The position numbers were made by a program, and so were the translations under genes. A DNA stretch of 64,000 nt from Norana najaformis (lineage: Eukaryota > Annelida > Clitellata > Crassiclitellata > Hormogastridae): the NCBI GenBank assembly GCA_964023275.1, contig OZ029923.1, positions 2,345,738 through 2,409,737 on the forward strand. Direction: 5' to 3'. Position 1 is the stretch's first letter, and every line of letters begins with the position of its first letter. The notes under the pieces are model-generated. The model made no database searches. It saw only the letters and a program-made list of their open reading frames with translations, and had not been told where the DNA came from. Below, piece by piece: positions 36,736-49,300 of the stretch.

Positions 36736-38814
36736 GTTAGTATCTGTGATATTCTAATTAGTAGTGATATTTAAGATTATTTTCTATCTCTTTCTTGCGC
36801 TTATCTCAGCTATAAGCTATAAGCCTCCTACAACTACAGTTTGAAAATAACTGGGTATCGGTACGTTCAAAACTATCATAGTTATATCCTTAAGTGAATT
36901 GGGAGTAACTTTAAAAACTGTTTAGAAAGTAGCCAGCAAAAATGAGGGAACAGTAACGTGCCTAAACATAGGAGTTTAAAGTCTATCAATGGAATTAATT
37001 TTTACGATATTTAGTTTAACGAAACAAATTTCAGTACACATACATACAGAAACATACATGCATACATACCTACACACATAGTGTCCTGAAACATACATTA
37101 TGCAAATACATACATACATCTACATATACAAAGATGCATAAACACTTTCATATATATATATAAACCTACGTGTAAATATACATAAAAAACATACATAAAT
37201 TACAAAAAATACATTCAACATAAAATACATGCAAGAATACATGCATACCTTAGTAATCGTCAGGAAAGATGAAGGAAATTAGGTATTATGGAGGGAATGG
37301 AAGCATAATTTAGCTCCACTTACTCATTTGTTCATTGCTTCAATTTGTCATTTATATGGCGCATTTTTGAACTTTTTAAAGGTGAATGGAAGGCGACTTT
37401 CAGGCAACGGACTTAGAATCATGCCGAGGTAAAGAAAAGAGACATATAGATAACAGAGAAAGAGAGAGAGTAAGAGAAAGAGAGAGAGAGAGACGCAGAG
37501 GATGAGACAGAGGCAGAGGCAGAGGCTGAGGCAGAGGCTGAGGCAAGCAGAGAGAGACAGAGAGACAGAGACAGAGAGGAAGGGGGGGTGTATGTGTGTT
37601 GTTCACCTTACAGCCTTTGCTCACGCATTTGCTTAATAGCTAGATTTGTTTTACACAACATGTTGGATAGTCTTACACTAGCTCCTGTGCTGATGGTCGA
37701 AGCAAAGTTTTATTAGGTCGTCTTTCAGCCATCGGTTTCATCGTAATGGGAATGGGAGGATTCTGCCTTTACCCATTAGTGCCTGATTTAAAAAAAAACA
37801 TTATTTCGGTTTTGTTTTGTTGTATATACAAAACAAGCATTAATATTAATTTCATCAATGCTTGTATAATATTAATTTCGTGAATGCTTGTATAATACGT
37901 GAATTTGAGCTACTTTTATAAGCGTCTCATTTTGGGACACTAGGCAGAAGAGGGTGGCTGAACTAATGAACATGTAGTCACAACCACAACTTGCATTCTT
38001 GCATCAAATAAAAGTCAAATCAGTTTAATTAAAACAAGAAGGTCACTATCCACAAATATCTGCAACAAACAGTCAACAGTATTTAGGGATAATAAGAAAA
38101 ATTTAAAAAAAAAAACTGCACAAATGCTCAACTAGTCCATGAGTGTAATGGGTATAATACTGGCAGTTTTTCGCCTGCAGTTCTCAATCTAGTTAGACAG
38201 TAAGCAAAACAGTCTGTTAAAATTGCATTTGACTAGCCTAAGAGAATAATATAATAATACTAATAGTATAAAATTAATAGTAATACAACATGTAATAGCA
38301 GAGCCTAATATTACTGATATTACAGAACACAACTACCGAGTGTCTCCTTGCAACAATGCAATTTTTGTCTATGAGTCAGGTTATGACATTTTTGTGCTTT
38401 CATCTTCGTAACCATTATCCTCATCGCTACAGTTTGGATCACACGACGGCGTGATGAATATATATCTGCACTAAAATTTCCAAAATGACTGTTTAAATTA
38501 GAAAAAGTAATTGAAACACTTTCAAAACATACTGACCTTCGTGTGTGTTACGATATACTTGTAGAATTAATGATTATGTCCGAAATAATGAAGTGTTAAC
38601 ATGCATAGATCTCACAACAAGCTACGGTAGGTCTTTGCTATAAATAAACGCCATCAACGCGCTCATAAATTATTTCAGTAGACCAACAGAAGTCCAGAAA
38701 TGTTGTCTAGAGACAAACAATTTGATATAAAATAATTGTCAAATTATTGGAAATTTGAATTTAATCAAAATTTTAAACTGCCCGTCCCATTTATGGGACG
38801 CTAGGCACAAATGG
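36736..38814. repeat. Repeat-rich interval downstream of copy F
   Basis: Includes a block shared with 8.0-8.5 kb and 48.4-48.6 kb, an ACAT-type microsatellite (37040-37240), a GA-rich tract (37440-37590), and anonymous AT-rich DNA from 37.8 to 38.8 kb. No gene seen. Confidence 0.6.
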
Positions 38815-39480
38815 GTTAAGAAACTCCGTTGTAAATTGCAAATATCAAATCCTCACTGATAGAATAAGTTTTATTGAAAAAGCCTGAATGAAGCGTAAAA
38901 TGACAAAACAGTAGGCCCCACTGCTTGTTGAACCCTATTACTCCAAGTCACCCAAACAGTAAAATTTGTAGAATTTGATGCTCAATTTTCGCTACAGTCA
39001 AATACCTGAGAATTTATAAACTCTAGACTTTCGGTTTCTTAGTTTTCGAACACATTTGTCAATCTATGAAATCACTGGCGTCTACCCCAGCTTGGTTTTC
39101 GCTAATACATGCACACACACATGCATAATTTGTAGGTGCCAAGTCTTATGGCGCTTTCTCAAGAAAACTCATCGGAGGAGCTCCAGACCTAGCAAAATAA
39201 GACCACGATCAAACAGAATAGCATTCAAAGCATAGAAAGATATACAGGCATAAATACATTTATTATTTCTGCATTTATTTCCCCATTTATTAAGCGCCAT
39301 TAACTACTGACTAAGCAGCAATCAATGGCACTGAGCAATTATGAGACTTGCTCACGGTCCCTACAGGGTAACAGAGTTTGAAGAGGAGGCTCAAATCCAA
39401 AGTGTCCGCAATACAGACCGAGAGCTCTAACCCATCGGCTACAGTGCCTCACGAAAATGCAGGACATAATGCCTCATGAA
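38815..39480 (+). repeat. Segmental duplication block with tRNA-like SINE
   Basis: Same order of blocks as 43545-44010 and 48605-49290: the AAGAAACTCCGT block, a GCGC...TCAAGAAAACTC repeat, then a minus-strand SINE (B box around GATTTGAGCC at about 39390). In all three places it precedes a minus-strand receptor transmembrane exon, so the duplicated unit includes both. Confidence 0.7.
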
Positions 39481-39667
39481 AATGTATGAAATATTGCCAT
39501 ATTATTATATAGTGGCGCTTCATAAATACAGAAATATTAACATTGACATATAAACAAACTTCCAGCTGTAGCAGTGTTCGAACCTGGTAACAGCTTCAAT
39601 TTCAGACAGGCTTTGTAGGGTGCAACCAGATACTAATAAGATGTTAACAATCACTTTCAAATCCGAA

Positions 39668-42299
39668 TCATTTTCGATTTTCACAGTCGCGACTCGGATG
39701 ATCTCTGCATGCAAGCCTTAGATAGTGCTTCTTTAACATATATCCAAGCAAGGCTGCTACGATGGCAACAACAGCTCCAGCGATTGCTTTTATAGCAGTC
39801 TTCACGTAATCATCACCTCCATCACCTATTAGACAGGAAACAGCAAAACTTTCTAGAGCGAACCGAGTTTACCAGCCTGCGGTCAAAAAGGAAGCTGTTA
39901 GCATCTGACGGAATGAAGCATAGAAAGGCTTATTAAAGTTCTTGTCTCAAATTCCTGATTAAACATATCAAAGTGACGGGTCAACGACAGCAAACTCCCA
40001 ATGTTACACATGTCAACTTCAAAGTTAACGGTAATTTAAACCGTAACTCATGTTTCAAGCATTTCTACTCACTTTGTGAATGTCAAGCGAAGTAAATTGA
40101 ACGGGTTACCACTATAAAATCTGGGTATGGTCTGACTCATAGGCTGGATCTGAAAGTTACATTCTAGTCTAATTTCAGAGGTTCTAAATTAGGCGATAAA
40201 TAGTGATTGAAAATATTCAATCTGTACTAGTGTAGGCCTGTAATACGTACCTGTAGCTGTCATTAAGACTCTCATAAATATAAAGAATGTCCATATTTTT
40301 TATATACTAACTCTGAGAATAATGAGAAATAGTCTCGCAATCGGCTTGTGGTACTTGAAATCTGGCAGTACAAGGAACTGGATGGTTTTGCGGAAACTGT
40401 TCCGCTGGGAGTGAGAAGATCCGGCTTATGCTTCCTCCCGTTTGCTGCTGAGGTAGAATGGGTTCAACTTCAGTTCCGTTGTTAGCATTTTGCCAGATCA
40501 TTACAGGTTGTGTGGTAATTCCATCGTATTTTAGCGTGCAGTTAAAGAGAACCTCACTGACATTGCCTTTATGTTCTGCTACTTGTACAGGTAAAGGGTC
40601 GCATGTTGGGCTTGTCTCTGAAAACGTAGGTTAAGTTATTTGAGGTAACTTAGAAGCAGAATGATTATGATGATGATTATTATAATAATCATTATTATAA
40701 TCATCATTATATCATCATTATTATTATTGCCCCGAGATAGACATGGTACGTCAGGATTTAAGATATGCCCGGAGAAAATTATTATTATAGAAAAATCATT
40801 TAACTATATTTGTAAGCTTCAATTTATTATTGTTATTATTTTCCATCTAGAAAGGCTAAGAGCATGATGGTAAGGTGCAGAAGAGTCAGATGGCGTAACC
40901 TCGTTGATTAGCCATCGAACTTTTTGGGAACAAGTAGGAAGCCTCTAATGGGGCATGGGTTGTGCCTCTTGTCCGATTTTCCAAATCTGCGATAGACTAC
41001 ATGGATAACTATTAATACTGCAATCACTGCAGGCCTGGTTAGCTCATTGGTCAAAGCATACGCCAAGGCGCCTCTGTACGTGAGGATATCAGTTCGCATA
41101 CCGAAAGTGGATCTATTTAGGAGATTTAAATCTCGAACTAGCACGGTCCATACACGAACACCTTAAATGTCGTGGTGCCTATTAAAAGGGGCAACGGTAA
41201 TGAAGGATATCAACAGATAAATTCATTGAAAAATGAGCAGGGTCGAGGCCATACCGTCGCTATAGAAAAATATGTACATTTTTATTTACTGCCACCGCTA
41301 CTGCTGCTGCTGCTGCTACTGCTACTGCTACTACTGCTACAGTACGCGAGCTCAACCACAGCAACAGTCGTGTCACGATATTTCGCCATCATACAGAATT
41401 CTCAACCATACAGCCTTCCTAAAAGACAGCAAACTGACGAGAGATGTTAATGTTAAAGAAATTATTCAATTCTGCTATTTTTTATTCTTGTTACCAAATG
41501 TGCTATAGTTTCAAATAATGAATATAGCGCTTTCATGGAGCTTTTAAAGGCCGACAATCACGGTGAAGATGTTAATGAAAATGATAATGGCGACGACATA
41601 GCTACATAATCAAAAATTGTAAAGGAATTTTCAATGTTAGACTTCAAAGAACTATAACTTGCCTAAAACAATGAGAAAAGCACTCTGTGATCCGACATTG
41701 TCAACTTTGCATTGGTAGAGTCCAGCATCCGCCAATTCTACGTTCTTAATGACCAGATCGCACCCAGACAAATCATCAATGCTGTATCGCTCTCGATAAG
41801 GCTCAGAAATCCCCACACCACTCTGATGTATTGCGATGTTCTTAGACCCTTCAGATTTCAGCCACTCAACCTTGGACTCCCGACGAACATATCAAGGTTG
41901 CAGATCGAGCTTCAATAGCTAGAAAGTTTTTCCGATCTATGGCCTGTCCTTGAACACCTAATGAAACGACTTCGAATAAAGTACACCAAACTTTTGATAG
42001 TATTATAGGCTACTTATTATTAGATCGTAACTCTATCGGTTAATGCCTCGTGAATTCTTGAAGTAAGACGATCTTATCATCATTCTTTAAACCTGTCACA
42101 AAATCTTTAAAATCTGAGCACTGGATCATCTTGCTTAAGTACGGCATGTGCGCAAAAAAGGAAACACTTTGCTATGAGCATTGTTCAGAATCTAAGCAAG
42201 TTACAAAATAATGAAAGATAAATGTTTGGATGACAAATTAACAATACCTGTAGTTGGGAAGACGATGAGTGAGCTTATAAGAATCAAGATAGCATTCAT
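39668..42299 (-). pseudogene. IgSF receptor copy G (signal peptide, broken V, second Ig, TM)
   Basis: Exons on the minus strand are signal peptide 42299-42248 (MNAILILISSLIVFPTT), V-like 41957-41663, second Ig 40617-40312, and transmembrane 39825-39668 with stop. The V exon lacks about 11 nt at GVQG...EWLK, shifting the frame, although the part up to DAGLYQCKVDN is otherwise well kept and ends at a GC donor. The second Ig exon is intact (306 nt; ETSPTC, FNCTLKYDG, MIWQNAN, VPCTARF). The transmembrane exon encodes AIKAIAGAVVAIVAALLGYM and a basic tail without YxxL pairs. All exons are phase 1-1, so skipping the V exon would keep the frame. Either a recent pseudogene or a one-domain receptor. 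Confidence 0.7.
41030..41270 (+). repeat. tRNA-like SINE in an intron of copy G
   Basis: TTAGCTCATTGGTCAAAGC resembles an A box and AGTTCGCATACC a degenerate B box. It continues into the AATGAGCAGG module shared with 18945 and 29500. A GCT-rich run follows at about 41290-41340. Confidence 0.5.
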
Positions 42300-42559
42300 G
42301 ACTTTTGTTGCTTTTTCGATGGTTGAACAGAAAACACTGCATACGATACGACGAAAAATGCACCTAGCAATCGTCGTTTCTACGATTCTTTCAATGGCTG
42401 AGAAGAAACCAACTCATGCACTAAGACGAAAATGCAACTGAGAATTCCGAATTTTGATGAGTAAGATACTGCTGCGTTCGAAGGGCACCTTAGAATACCG
42501 AATTTAGATGAGCAACGTACTGCTGCGTTCTAAGTGGTTACTTCTTCGTCTCTTTCGAC

Positions 42560-43547
42560 TCGATGATTTTCTGGTCCCCTTCGCGCCGAGTCTGTGAAAA
42601 ACGCTTTTTATGCACGTCTTTCATCAGTTGAGTCGCTGAGAGCCAGAGTGGCCTGTTTAACCCTCAAATTATCTCATATGGGGTTTATGGTGCCAATCAA
42701 TTCACTTACTATCGAGCTTTTAAATGCCAGACTGGCCTAACCCATATTCTTCTTTGTATTACCTATTCTATGCAAAGTTTGTTCTGGCATTGGCTAGTGT
42801 CCTGATGCCAGAGGGGCCTGACCGCAGGAGGAACGACTCTTGCTGGCTTGATGGCTTGCTGATAGATGCTTTGCGGGCCTACAAAGAAAACATAGCGCCC
42901 TGGGTAGCAACAGCGCAGGACTCCCCCGAAAGCGTAGCCATGAAACCAGCCTGTAATGGAACCGAGAAGACGGTGATGCGATATTAATACCGCCATAAAT
43001 AGAGGACATTATATAATATGATGAACAATTAATTATATAAACAATAGTAGATGCAATATGAGGCTTTGAAAAGAGTGGGTATATATGTGTATATCTTTGC
43101 GTGCGTCGGGTTCTGTTTATACGGGTGCCGTGGGTGGTGAGGGTCGCGTCTTTACTTTTCCCACGCTTGTAGGAGGATGTCAGTGGTAAACGTGAGAGTT
43201 AGGAGTATTTCCCATTCCTACTGTATCTATCCTAACCCTAAGACTAACACTAACCCTAAGCATTGACATCCTTCAACTGGACATCCTCGTACTAGAGTGG
43301 GAATCCGAGAAACGCTTGCGGGTCCTGGGATGTAAAATGGGCGTTTGAGCGCAGTCTGCACTCGATAACCCAGCTGCGCGTATATCTGTGCGTGCTTTGA
43401 CTGCATCCGGTCTGCCGCGTGTGGCACAGACACAGCGCATTAATCCAACTCATACGCCAGCGGGACCGAGGGTTCCACTGCGACGGGCGTTGCTGCCGCA
43501 ACACAGACTCAACTCAGGCGAAACGTGATTCTGGCTCCGCAAGCCTT
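42560..43547 (-). mobile_element. Probable Polinton-derived fragment
   Basis: On the minus strand 43547-43430 matches the 3' part of the small late-domain gene at 58213-58519 (…GCCAGAATC-CGTTT, then EPS-P-x-x-YEL and TAA). Here the C terminus reads VEPSVPLAYELD. The rest of the interval, GC-richer than its surroundings, has no recognisable gene. A degenerate CCCTAA-like patch lies at 43230-43262. Extent is uncertain. Confidence 0.5.
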
Positions 43548-44010
43548 TTATAAAGTCTAGACTGTTGCTTTCTTAGTTTACGAACACATTTTGTCAATCT
43601 ATGAAATCATTGGCGTCTACTGTAGCTTAGTTTTCGCTAATACATTCACACACATATGCATAATTTGTAGGAGCCAAATATTATGATGCTTTGTGTAAGA
43701 AAACTCATCGGAGAGGCTATAGACCTGGCAAAATAAGACCACGATCGAACAGGATAGCCTTCAAAGCGTAGTAAGATATACATGCATGAATACATATATT
43801 ATCTCTGCATTTATTTTTCCATTTATTAAGCGCCATTAACTAATGACTAAGCAGCAATCAATGGCGCTGAGCAATTGTGAGTGAAAGACTTGCTCACGGT
43901 CCCCACACAGTAACAGTGTTTGAAGAGGAAGCTCGAACCCATAGTGTCCGCATTACATGCCGAGCTGTCTAACCCATCGGCTACCGTGCCTCACGAAAAT
44001 ACATGACATA
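43548..44010 (+). repeat. Segmental duplication block with SINE (second copy)
   Basis: Partial copy of the 38815-39480 block, with the SINE's B-box region (GGTTCGAGC on the minus strand) at about 43930. Confidence 0.65.
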
Positions 44011-44264
44011 ATTACTCATGAAAATATATGAAAAAGCCTTATTATTACATAGTGGCGCTTCATAAATACAGAAATATTAACAATGATATATATATATATA
44101 TATACAAACTTCCAACTGTAACAGGGTTCGAACCTGGTAAGAGCCTCAATTTGAGGAAGGCTATGTAGTGTGTAACCAGATACTAACATAATGTTAACAA
44201 TCCCTTTAAAATCCGAAGCATTATCGACATTAACAGCTACACCCAGGAAGATCTATGTCATCAA

Positions 44265-45128
44265 GACATAGCAAATATCCAAGCAGGGCTGTTACGTTCG
44301 TACCAACCGCTCCAGCGATCACTTTATAGTAGTCTAGGTATTTTCCTTCTCGTCTTCTTCATCTCCAACACCTATAACATAGAATATAAAGCGAGGTAAA
44401 TTGAACGGGTAACCACAATAAAATCTGTTTATGGTATGATTTGGTAGGCTAGATCTGAAAGTCACCCTCTAGTCTCATTTCAGAGATTCAAAATTTGGCG
44501 ATAAATAACTATTGAAGAAAAATTTTAGTCTGTACTGGTGTAGGCCTGTAATATGTACCTGTGTATCTGTCCTTAAAACCCTCATAAATATAAAAGAATG
44601 GCCATATTTCGTTTACAATAACTGAGGAATAATCTCGCAAGCGGCTTCTGGTACATTCGTTGCTCGATTCTGTGCAGGCAGGACTTGAAACCTGGTAATA
44701 CAACAAAATGGACGGTTTTGGAGAAGCTGTTGCGCTCTGAGAATCCTTTGCTCAGCCAGCGAAGCTATTCCACATATTTCATCATCAGTCAGAGAAAATC
44801 TTATTATTAGCAAAAGCTGACGCCAGCTTTTATATAATTGATTTTCAGGAGACGTCATACGTGCTTCAAGACATCTCAACGCTTAGCTTCAAAGAACAGT
44901 AACTTGTCTAGAACAATGAGATAAGCACTTGGCAATCCGACATTGCCGACGATATGAGCGCTGGGTAAGGTAAATGAAATTACAACGTTTTACTACATGT
45001 TTGAGCATCGTTCACACTCTGAGCAAGTTACAAAATAATGCAAGAAAAGAAAATTTGGATGGCAAATGGACAATACCTGTATGTGGGACGACGCTGAGTG
45101 AGCTTATAACGATCACGACAGCAATCAT
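44265..45128 (-). pseudogene. IgSF receptor copy I, heavily reduced
   Basis: The signal-peptide exon 45128-45077 is intact (MIAVVIVISSLSVVPHT). Of the V exon only the last part remains (GNVGLPSAYLIVL, about 44895-44960), and its donor is GACAAG instead of GCAAGT. The second Ig exon keeps only its 3' half (about 44760-44635; ITRFQVLPAQNRATNVPEA) and its GTTAGT donor is lost. The transmembrane exon near 44275-44380 has an in-frame TAG and a frame change before VIAGAVGTNVTALLGYL. A clear pseudogene. Confidence 0.75.
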
Positions 45129-45401
45129 GGTTGTTGTTGTTATTTCGATGCCTAAACAGAAAACACTGTATGCACTTCGACGAAATGCAACGTAGAACAC
45201 CGAGTTTAGATAAGCAAGATACTTCTACGTTCCTAAGATGAAAACTGTTACCTCTTCGTCTCTTTCGACTCTAGTCACTCGATCTTCACACTTAGAGCAT
45301 CCTTTGCTCTGAGTATGTGAAAATGGCGTATTAGCTCCGTTAGGCTAGAAGGGTTATTACTTATACGAAGTTTACTGCAGTTGTCACATGCTTATACGAT
45401 G

Positions 45402-45610
45402 CCTATGGGTAGGAGAAGCTCAGCATAATAGCACTGCGTAATACGTTAATTTGGAGCACAGCAGCCTATGGTGGTGCACAGTAGCCTATCGGATTGAATG
45501 CTCGGCTTGTAACGTGGCGAGTACGTGTTCGGGCCTCCTCTGAGACGGTTACTGTGTAGAGACCTTGGTTAACTAAAATAGCAGGGTATTTAAACTTATC
45601 TGCCGCCTTA
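45402..45610 (+). repeat. tRNA-like SINE, duplicate of 14229-14460
   Basis: A-box-like TAGCCTATCGGATTGAATGC and B-box-like TGTTCGGGCCTCC; flanks match those at 14229. Confidence 0.55.
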
Positions 45611-45639
45611 CCGATGATATTTTATGATAAAGCACTTAG

Positions 45640-46545
45640 TTAAGTCAGAAGCCAGGCGATCCTACATTCATTTGTTACTTTTTACAGGCCCTTAACGTTG
45701 TGTCCAAATTCTGTCAACCCAGACACTGTCAAGCCCACTGCCAAAGCTGCTCTGGCTCCTTCACTCCCTCCCCGGGCTCCTGGGAACCGAGTCTTGTTCT
45801 TCAAACGACACCTTTGGACAACCTTTCCGGCTTGACAGAAAGCTCGTAAATAAGTTGGGGCTCAGACTTAGAGTTTTTACTCTTTAGAAAGTTGCGCTTT
45901 TACTCTTACGATCAGATAAATGCTCTTCAGAAAATGTTTATAGGATAAAACATCAAAACTATGACTTTAAAGGCTGTGGCGTAATGAAGCACATAGGTTA
46001 TGAGCCCATAGCAGATCTCAGTACCAGCATACACTTAACCAATTACTGAATCATTATAGTGAGAAAACGAATAATGAATATTGGTATATTTCTGTAAAAT
46101 TTAATTTCGGTTTCTAGACTATTGCAGTGGCCTAAATCAATCGTGCGACGACGCTTCAATGACCTCTGATTTAATACGGGATTTCTATTATAGTTTCTGA
46201 TAACAACTCTGCAGCGCTCCGAATCAGTCTAATGGAACGGGTTCGTAATACAAGCTATACTGTCACAGGTCATTCATACATGCCACCAGACAAAGTGTAT
46301 GGGCGAATCAAAAAACTTCGAAAACACGAAAATCGTAATCTCGCTCAAAGAATGTAACAGTTGTGGCAGAGAATGCTACGGTTAGAGTACTTGGATCAGA
46401 CTGGCATGTTTTTGATTACAAGTCAGGACTTTCAAAAATTTACAAAAACTCACATTCATATAATTAATCTTCGTGTCCTGCAGTATAGACAAGATGTTTA
46501 AGATACTAAAACATTTTCTGAAGAATTTTGTGCCCACACAATTAT
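45640..46545 (+). pseudogene. Decayed transposase-like unit, plus-strand copy
   Basis: Contains HSYMPPDKVYGRIKKLRKHE at 46271-46330, then, in the shared frame after a stop, LEYLDQTGMFLITSQ. These are the same two blocks as in the minus-strand copies at 5.2, 7.2, 31 and 56.6 kb. It ends in the CACT microsatellite. No continuous frame. Confidence 0.45.
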
Positions 46546-46552
46546 GAAACCC

Positions 46553-46900
46553 ACTCACTCACTCACTCACTCACTCACTCACTCACTCACTCACTCACCC
46601 ACCCACCCACCCAAACCCACCCACCCACCCACCCACCCACCCACCCACCCACCCACCCACCCACCCACCCACTCACTCACTCACTCACTCACTCACTCAC
46701 TCACTCACTCACTCACTCACTCACTCACTCACTCACTCACTCACTCACTCACTCACTGTCTCTCTGTCTCTGTCTGTGTCTTTGTCTCTCTGCCTCTCTG
46801 TCGGTCTCTGTCTCTTTCTCTGTCTCTCTCTGGTTTTCTGTCTTTCTCTGTCTTTCTCTGTCTCTCTGTCTCTTTGTCTCTCTCTCCCTGTATCTATTCC
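46553..46900. repeat. (CACT)n/(CACC)n then (TCTCTG)n tract
   Basis: About 200 bp of CACT and CACC units followed by TCTG/TCTC-rich sequence. The 156-codon frame over it (His-Ser-Leu-Thr repeats) is spurious. Confidence 0.95.
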
Positions 46901-47018
46901 TTCTGCTCAATCACTTGTGTCACTTCGTTCTCAACTTAAGACATGGCTTTTCAAATTGCTTATCCAACATAAGCAGCCTCTCTGTCTTAACGAACTGATC
47001 TTCTGGAATTTTACCTGA
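46901..47018 (+). mobile_element. Possible C-terminal fragment of a CR1/L2-type LINE
   Basis: One frame reads IPSAQSLVSLRSQLKTWLFKLL, which resembles the closing SxFRxxLKTxLF segment of CR1/L2-type proteins. Too short for certainty. From 47019 to 47754 I see only the conserved 5' flank of the next receptor copy. Confidence 0.35.
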
Positions 47019-47754
47019 TTGCGGTTCGGCTTTCAATCCAGCTCAGAAGCTTAGCACCTAAGTCAGAACTCATCAACACCAAGTTATGTTTAAATAAGTT
47101 CATGCCGGATGTTTTATCCCAACAAAACCTCCTGATACTTATAAACAAATTACCCTTTCATAAATAAAATTTTAAGCAGAAAGTCTACAAATTCTTGTTG
47201 TAAAAAACTTACGAAGCTCTTTGGATCATAATTCACTATTGACTTTCAAAGATATTGAATAAAACCTAACGTGAACAAACTACAACAAAGGGGTGACGTA
47301 TATTACAAAATTTCACGTATATTACAAAATCTAATCTGTACATGTTCTTGTGTTTTACTTCAAAATGCTAACATCCGCAAAGAGAGAAACAGGGACTTCC
47401 CATGCAGCATGTTAACTTATCTCAACCAATAAATTTCAGGGAGCAGCTATTTGCCAATAACATCGAGGCACTTCGTTACAGTAGTAAACTTCTCTCAGGT
47501 CATAGCTATTATGCATTATTAACTGTTAATAGATCGAAACCCAATATAATGAACTATGGAAATGTAGAGCGTAATCCAAAGCATGAAAGAAAACCGAAAT
47601 AGGACCGAGTATGAGAGCGGTCGAAACAGACGAAGAAGTAACAGTTTCAACTTAGAAACGCAACAATATCTTGCTCATGTAAAATAGAAGTTGCACTTTT
47701 CATCGTAGTGTATGCAGTGTTTTCTGTTCAAGCATCGCAACAACTGCAAAATCC

Positions 47755-48361
47755 ATAATTGCTATCCTGATTGCTAAAAGCTCACTCACCGTCTTCCTAA
47801 CTACAGGTATTGTTCATTTCCCATACAAATATTTACCTGTCATTATTTTCTAGCTTATAAATAGTTTTGAACAATATTCATTAAAATTCATTTCAGGTAC
47901 AAATATTTATCTGTCATTATTTTGTAGCTTATATAGTTTTGAACAATACTCATCAAATATAATAAAATTATGTAATTTCCTTTGCCCACATGTCGGACTG
48001 AAGGAAACGTCGCTCATCTGATTAATTGCTGAATGTATCGCGTTTCTGTGCTCGCTTTTCAGAAACTAGTCCATTGTGCAACCTTCAAAGTATACACTCA
48101 TCCGGAGAAGAAACCAAAGCCGATGTGCTGTCCTTTACCTGCGCAATAACATACGACGGACTTACAACTGAAACAAAGATGATATGGCAATACGGATATG
48201 GAAAGCAATTGAAAGACGTGCCTCCTCAGCAACAAACAGGCAGAACCATAAGCCCACCCTTCAAGCGACCAGGCGCTTTACTTTCTGACCAACAACCGTT
48301 TCGTTGTGTTACAAAATTTCAAGTTCCACCGAGTGTCGAATGTACCAGAGACCGTTTGTGA
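47755..48361 (+). pseudogene. IgSF receptor copy J (signal peptide without ATG, second Ig)
   Basis: The signal-peptide exon 47755-47806 aligns codon by codon with the others (IAILIAKSSLTVFLTT), but its first codon is ATA instead of ATG. The V exon is missing. The second Ig exon opens at 48063 after TTTTCAG and encodes ETSPLCNLQ, LSFTCAITYDG, MIWQYGYG and FRCVTKFQV, then runs to TGA at 48361 with no donor or transmembrane exon. The Ig exon itself is well preserved and was the reference for the dead copies at 36.4 kb and in the composite units. Confidence 0.7.
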
Positions 48362-48604
48362 GACGAAGTTCTCGTATTAGCATTAGCGATACTCTAATTA
48401 GTAGTGATATTTAAGATTATTTCCTATCTCTTTCTTGCGCTTATTTCAGGTTTGACCTATAAGCCATCGGCAGATACAGTTTGAAAATAACCGGGTACTG
48501 ACATGAGGAAACCTATCGTAGTAATATCCTTAATTGAAGTGATAGTAACTTTAAAAACTGTTTAGAAAGTAGCCGGCACAAATGAGGGCAACAGTTTGAG
48601 TTGC

Positions 48605-49300
48605 TGCCTTAAGAAACTCCGTCGTTAAGATTAAAGTGTCAAATCCTCACTGTTAGAATAAGTTTTATGCAAAAACACCGAAATGGACTGTAACATGGCA
48701 AAACAGTACTGCTAATGGACTGTAACATGGCAAAACAGTACTGCTTGCTGAACTCTATTACTCCCTATTACCCAAACAGTAAAGTTTGAAGAATTTGATG
48801 TTCAACTTTCGCTACCACCAAATGCCTGAGAATTTATAAAGTCGAGATTTTTGCTTTCTAAGTTTTCGAACACGTTTGTCAATCTATGAAATCTCTGGCC
48901 TCTACCGTAGCTTAGTTTTCGCTTATACATGCACGCACACATATGCATAATTTGTAGGAGCCAAATATATGTCGCTTTGTCAAGAAAACTCATCGGAGGT
49001 GCTCCAGACCTGGCAAAATAAGACCACGATCGAAAAGAATAAGCTTCAAAGTATAGAAAGATATACACTCATGAATACATATATTATTTCTGCATTTATT
49101 TTTCCATTTATTAAGCGCCATTACCTAATGATTAAGCAGCAAACAATGGTGCTGAGCAATTCTGAATAAAATACCTGCTCACGATCCCTACACAGTATCA
49201 GTGCTTCAAGAGGTGGCTCGAACCCATAGTGTCCTTATTACATGCCGAGCTGTCTAACCCATCGCCACCGTGCCTCAGGAAAATACAAAACGTAATGTCT
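48605..49300 (+). repeat. Segmental duplication block with SINE (third copy)
   Basis: Same blocks and order as at 38815 and 43548, including a local duplication of TGGACTGTAACATGGCAAAA at about 48685 and 48717. Confidence 0.7.

Noticed and set aside
43230..43262. Interstitial telomere repeat (CCCTAA-like)
   Set aside because: Only a few degenerate units; could be chance.
46553..46760. CRISPR-like array of regular repeats
   Set aside because: Simple microsatellite without spacers, in an animal genome.
46528..46998. 156-codon His-Ser-Leu-Thr frame
   Set aside because: Translation of a CACT/CACC microsatellite.
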